A DNA stretch of 64,000 nt from DYKG01 sp964596185. GTDB lineage: Bacteria > Muiribacteriota > Ozemobacteria > Ozemobacterales > Ozemobacteraceae. The notes below the pieces were generated by a model that was not told the origin of the DNA, ran no database searches, and worked only from the letters and a program-made list of their open reading frames with translations. The first letter of the stretch is position 1, and every line of letters starts with the position of its first letter. Positions 62,110-64,000 of the stretch are shown one piece after another. A program made the position numbers and the translations under genes. The stretch lies in NCBI GenBank assembly GCA_964596185.1, contig CAZQUE010000013.1:19297-83296 (forward strand), read 5' to 3'.

Positions 62110-62412
62110 ATGGAAATTTGCAAAGTCGTAAAAAAAGTTGTTTCAACGATAAAAAATGAGGCTTACAAAAATCTGCCCCTGTTGCTGGTTCAACCCGTTC
62201 ATCTGAACATGAAAAACAAGGGCAGTGAGGTTCTTTGCATTGATTTTGTCGGCGCAGACCTGGGTGAACTTGTCCTGATCATGAAGGAAGGAAGTTCTGT
62301 CAATGACATGCTCGGGCAGAACGAAGCACCAGCAGATGCTGCAATTATTGGTATAATTGATAGCATCGATGCTGACGAAAAAAAAATATTTGAAAAATCC
62401 AATTCCGATTAA
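62110..62412 (+). CDS. BMC vertex protein (EutN/CcmL family), divergent second copy
   Basis: 100 aa. It keeps the family plan (M-E-I-C-K-V-V at the start, L-P-L-L-L-V-Q, D-F-V-G-A-D-L-G-E, A-A-I-I-G-I-I-D-S-I) but has lost the G-K of the first strand and the G-A-G-x-G-E of the loop. It carries an Asn/Lys-rich insert and a hydrophilic tail of about 13 residues. It may form mixed or alternative pentamers, or bind cargo at vertices. It is followed 20 bases later by the DeoC fusion gene. Confidence 0.88.
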   Translation: MEICKVVKKVVSTIKNEAYKNLPLLLVQPVHLNMKNKGSEVLCIDFVGADLGELVLIMKEGSSVNDMLGQNEAPADAAIIGIIDSIDADEKKIFEKSNSD

Positions 62413-62432
62413 AATCGGCCGGAGGCTATAAA

Positions 62433-63929
62433 ATGGAAGCGATTGTAGAACAGATTGCCAAAGAAGTCATGTTGAAACTTAAATCAGAATCGGCTAGCAG
62501 GGGCTCTTCTTACTCCCCTCCTCCACTTCGACAAGATGGGATGCTTTCTCAACCCGCAAACTTATCTGCAAAATCTGCAGTTCTCCTGACCGCTAATTTC
62601 AAGGTCATCAGGCAGGTTGCCGAGCAGATTAAATCAGTCGTGCCCTCAGGCGGGAAGCTGATTGTTTCTTCATACGTATATGACAATTTTGGCGGGGAAA
62701 GCCTGGGCAAAAACCTGCTTCATTCGCGGAACACATCACCTCAACAGGCCCTAAATGGAGTTGACCATCTTATTGTTCCGGCCATGTCAGTCAACAGCCT
62801 TTCGAAAGCAGCCAATCTGATGGCCGATAGTTTTGCGACAATCGTGCTGACCCAGGCCTTGATAGATGGTATCAAAGTAACCGTTGCCGACGAATCGATT
62901 ATCAATGCCAATCGCTATTTTCCTGCCGGAGTTGCCAGAAAAATAGACAGTTTTAGAAGAGAACTCGAGGGCATGGGGGTAAGTTTTCAAAAAATGCCCA
63001 ACCTGCAGGTCACGCCGACATTTAAATGTGAAGATTGCGCAGCTGGAAACTGTGCTTCCTGCACCACCTGCTCGGTAGCCACACCGGCAAAAACTCCCGC
63101 GAAAGCCATCGTCCCAGCAGTTCCAAAAGTTGACGCCTGCACCCCTGAAAATTGCTCGATGTCATACGGCAGCTGCGTTACCTACTGTGCCAACAAAGTT
63201 AAAGAAGTGATCGAAGCGGGAGCAAATCGAGTCGAAAAAGGCCTCGATGCTCCAGTTCCCGGACACGAACTGGCTAGATATATTGACCATACCCTGCTAA
63301 AAGCCAATGCAACAAGGGATGAAATCGTCCAGCTTTGTCAGGAAGCTCGCGAAAACCTTTTTGCTTCGGTATGCGTCAACCCGGCCAACGTTGCCCTTGC
63401 GGCCCAGCTGCTCCAGGGTTCTCCAGTTAAAGTTTGCACCGTAATCGGCTTTCCTCTGGGCGCGACCTCGACCTTCGTAAAAGCCATGGAAACCCGTGAT
63501 GCAGTTGCCAACGGAGCCACGGAAATTGACATGGTCATCAATGTCGGAGCCCTCAAGTCCAAAGACTACGAACTGGTCAAAAATGATATCGCCAGAGTAG
63601 TTGAAGCAGCAAATGGCAATACCGTGAAGGTCATTCTCGAAACCTCTCTGTTGAACGACGAAGAAAAAGCCAAAGCCTGCGAACTATCCAAGCTCGCCGG
63701 TGCCGACTTTGTAAAAACTTCAACCGGTTTCAGCACAGGTGGTGCAACTCTTGAAGACGTTTGTCTTATGCGACAGATTGTCGGACCACACATGGGTGTA
63801 AAAGCAAGCGGCGGTATCCGCGACAATGAAACTGCGCAACGCATGATTCAGATGGGGGCAACCCGAATCGGCGCCAGTGCTTCGGTCGCCATTGTTCGCA
63901 ATGAAACCGATGGTGGTAAAGGGTACTAA
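62433..63929 (+). CDS. deoC: DeoC aldolase fused to encapsulation helix, flavoprotein-like domain and Cys-rich hinge
   Basis: 498 aa against about 220-260 for plain DeoC. Residues 1-20 (E-A-I-V-E-Q-I-A-K-E-V-M-L-K-L-K) form an amphipathic helix like BMC encapsulation peptides, then a Ser/Pro linker. Residues about 45-185 resemble the flavoprotein/HFCD fold (I-V-P-A-M-S-V-N-S-L-S-K-A-A-N). A hinge has nine cysteines: C199, C202, C207, C210, C213, then C236, C241, C248, C252. DeoC follows (about 275-498) with catalytic Asp366 (I-D-M-V-I-N), Schiff-base Lys428 (F-V-K-T-S-T-G-F) and Lys457 (V-K-A-S-G-G). It splits deoxyribose-5-phosphate to acetaldehyde and glyceraldehyde-3-phosphate, probably inside a microcompartment. 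The flavoprotein call is weaker than the rest. Confidence 0.9.
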   Translation: MEAIVEQIAKEVMLKLKSESASRGSSYSPPPLRQDGMLSQPANLSAKSAVLLTANFKVIRQVAEQIKSVVPSGGKLIVSSYVYDNFGGESLGKNLLHSRNTSPQQALNGVDHLIVPAMSVNSLSKAANLMADSFATIVLTQALIDGIKVTVADESIINANRYFPAGVARKIDSFRRELEGMGVSFQKMPNLQVTPTFKCEDCAAGNCASCTTCSVATPAKTPAKAIVPAVPKVDACTPENCSMSYGSCVTYCANKVKEVIEAGANRVEKGLDAPVPGHELARYIDHTLLKANATRDEIVQLCQEARENLFASVCVNPANVALAAQLLQGSPVKVCTVIGFPLGATSTFVKAMETRDAVANGATEIDMVINVGALKSKDYELVKNDIARVVEAANGNTVKVILETSLLNDEEKAKACELSKLAGADFVKTSTGFSTGGATLEDVCLMRQIVGPHMGVKASGGIRDNETAQRMIQMGATRIGASASVAIVRNETDGGKGY

Positions 63930-63958
63930 TCCAAAAAAGATTGTTGAATCGAGTAGGA

Positions 63959-63981
63959 AATGGGTGATTATTTCACCCATT
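63959..63981 (+). repeat. Hairpin after the deoC fusion gene
   Basis: A 9-bp perfect stem (63959-63967 with 63973-63981) and a 5-base loop, 30 bases after the stop. No U-run follows within the window, so it may be an intercistronic stabiliser rather than a terminator. Confidence 0.4.
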
Positions 63982-64000
63982 GTCCTCTCACACCACCGTA

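Noticed and set aside
1..64000. CRISPR arrays, insertion sequences, prophage or rRNA genes
   Set aside because: I looked for repeated direct repeats with spacers, transposase or phage motifs and rRNA sequences and found none.

Overview
The window comes from a diderm (Gram-negative-type) bacterium. The evidence is a secretin, type IV pilus inner-membrane parts, several lipobox lipoproteins and TolB-like and rhomboid membrane proteins. Base composition is moderate and gene density is high. The load of TPR, HEAT, Big_5 and kelch proteins recalls uncultured TPR-rich lineages such as Candidatus Riflebacteria; that placement is inference and no rRNA is present to test it. I saw no insertion sequence, prophage, CRISPR array or clear pseudogene.

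Layout. 1-4233: end of a very long TPR protein and a beta-helix/FN3 lipoprotein. 4370-4866: a sigma-54-type promoter and two tandem Flp pilins. 4896-8541: a membrane glycosyltransferase-like protein facing away from an SH3b protein and a PAP2-like enzyme. 8548-11477 (minus): TolB-like protein, PrsW-like protease and a secreted unknown. 11602-16719: NagZ-like hydrolase, HEAT protein, SpoIIE-type phosphatase, unknown, TPR protein. 16790-23871: pilB and pilC continue with little or no intergenic space into a B12/radical-SAM enzyme, a methyltransferase, two GT2 glycosyltransferases and a DUF2304 protein. 23852-28500 (minus): two tandem STT3-like oligosaccharyltransferases. 28687-35066: GspG-like pseudopilin, then a fused PilM-PilN, PilO, PilP-like protein, a lipoprotein and the PilQ secretin. 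35144-48009: a HEAT membrane protein, a rhomboid-like protein, a giant Big_5/kelch protein, a histidine kinase, RNase HI and an unknown membrane protein. 48090-53568 (minus): a small conserved protein, a LysM protein, an active-looking rhomboid protease and topoisomerase III. 53746-54951: a second, free-standing pilC. 55198-58763 (minus): a Cys/Met PLP enzyme, tRNA-Pro(GGG), a class III CoA-transferase and a nitrilase-family amidase. 58953-61620: glucose-6-phosphate isomerase, a small unknown and a HAD hydrolase. 61844 to the end: the start of a bacterial microcompartment (BMC) locus, with two EutN/CcmL vertex proteins and a DeoC aldolase carrying a probable encapsulation helix, a flavoprotein-like domain and a cysteine-rich hinge.

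How the genes work together. The core theme is a type IV pilus/type II secretion-like envelope machine: motor, platform, pseudopilin, alignment complex and secretin. It lies beside a glycan-building set (GT2s, DUF2304, STT3-like enzymes), which suggests glycosylation of exported or pilus proteins. The last 2 kb most likely open a sugar-phosphate/aldehyde BMC operon that continues beyond the window. All functional statements are from sequence reading; no database search was run.
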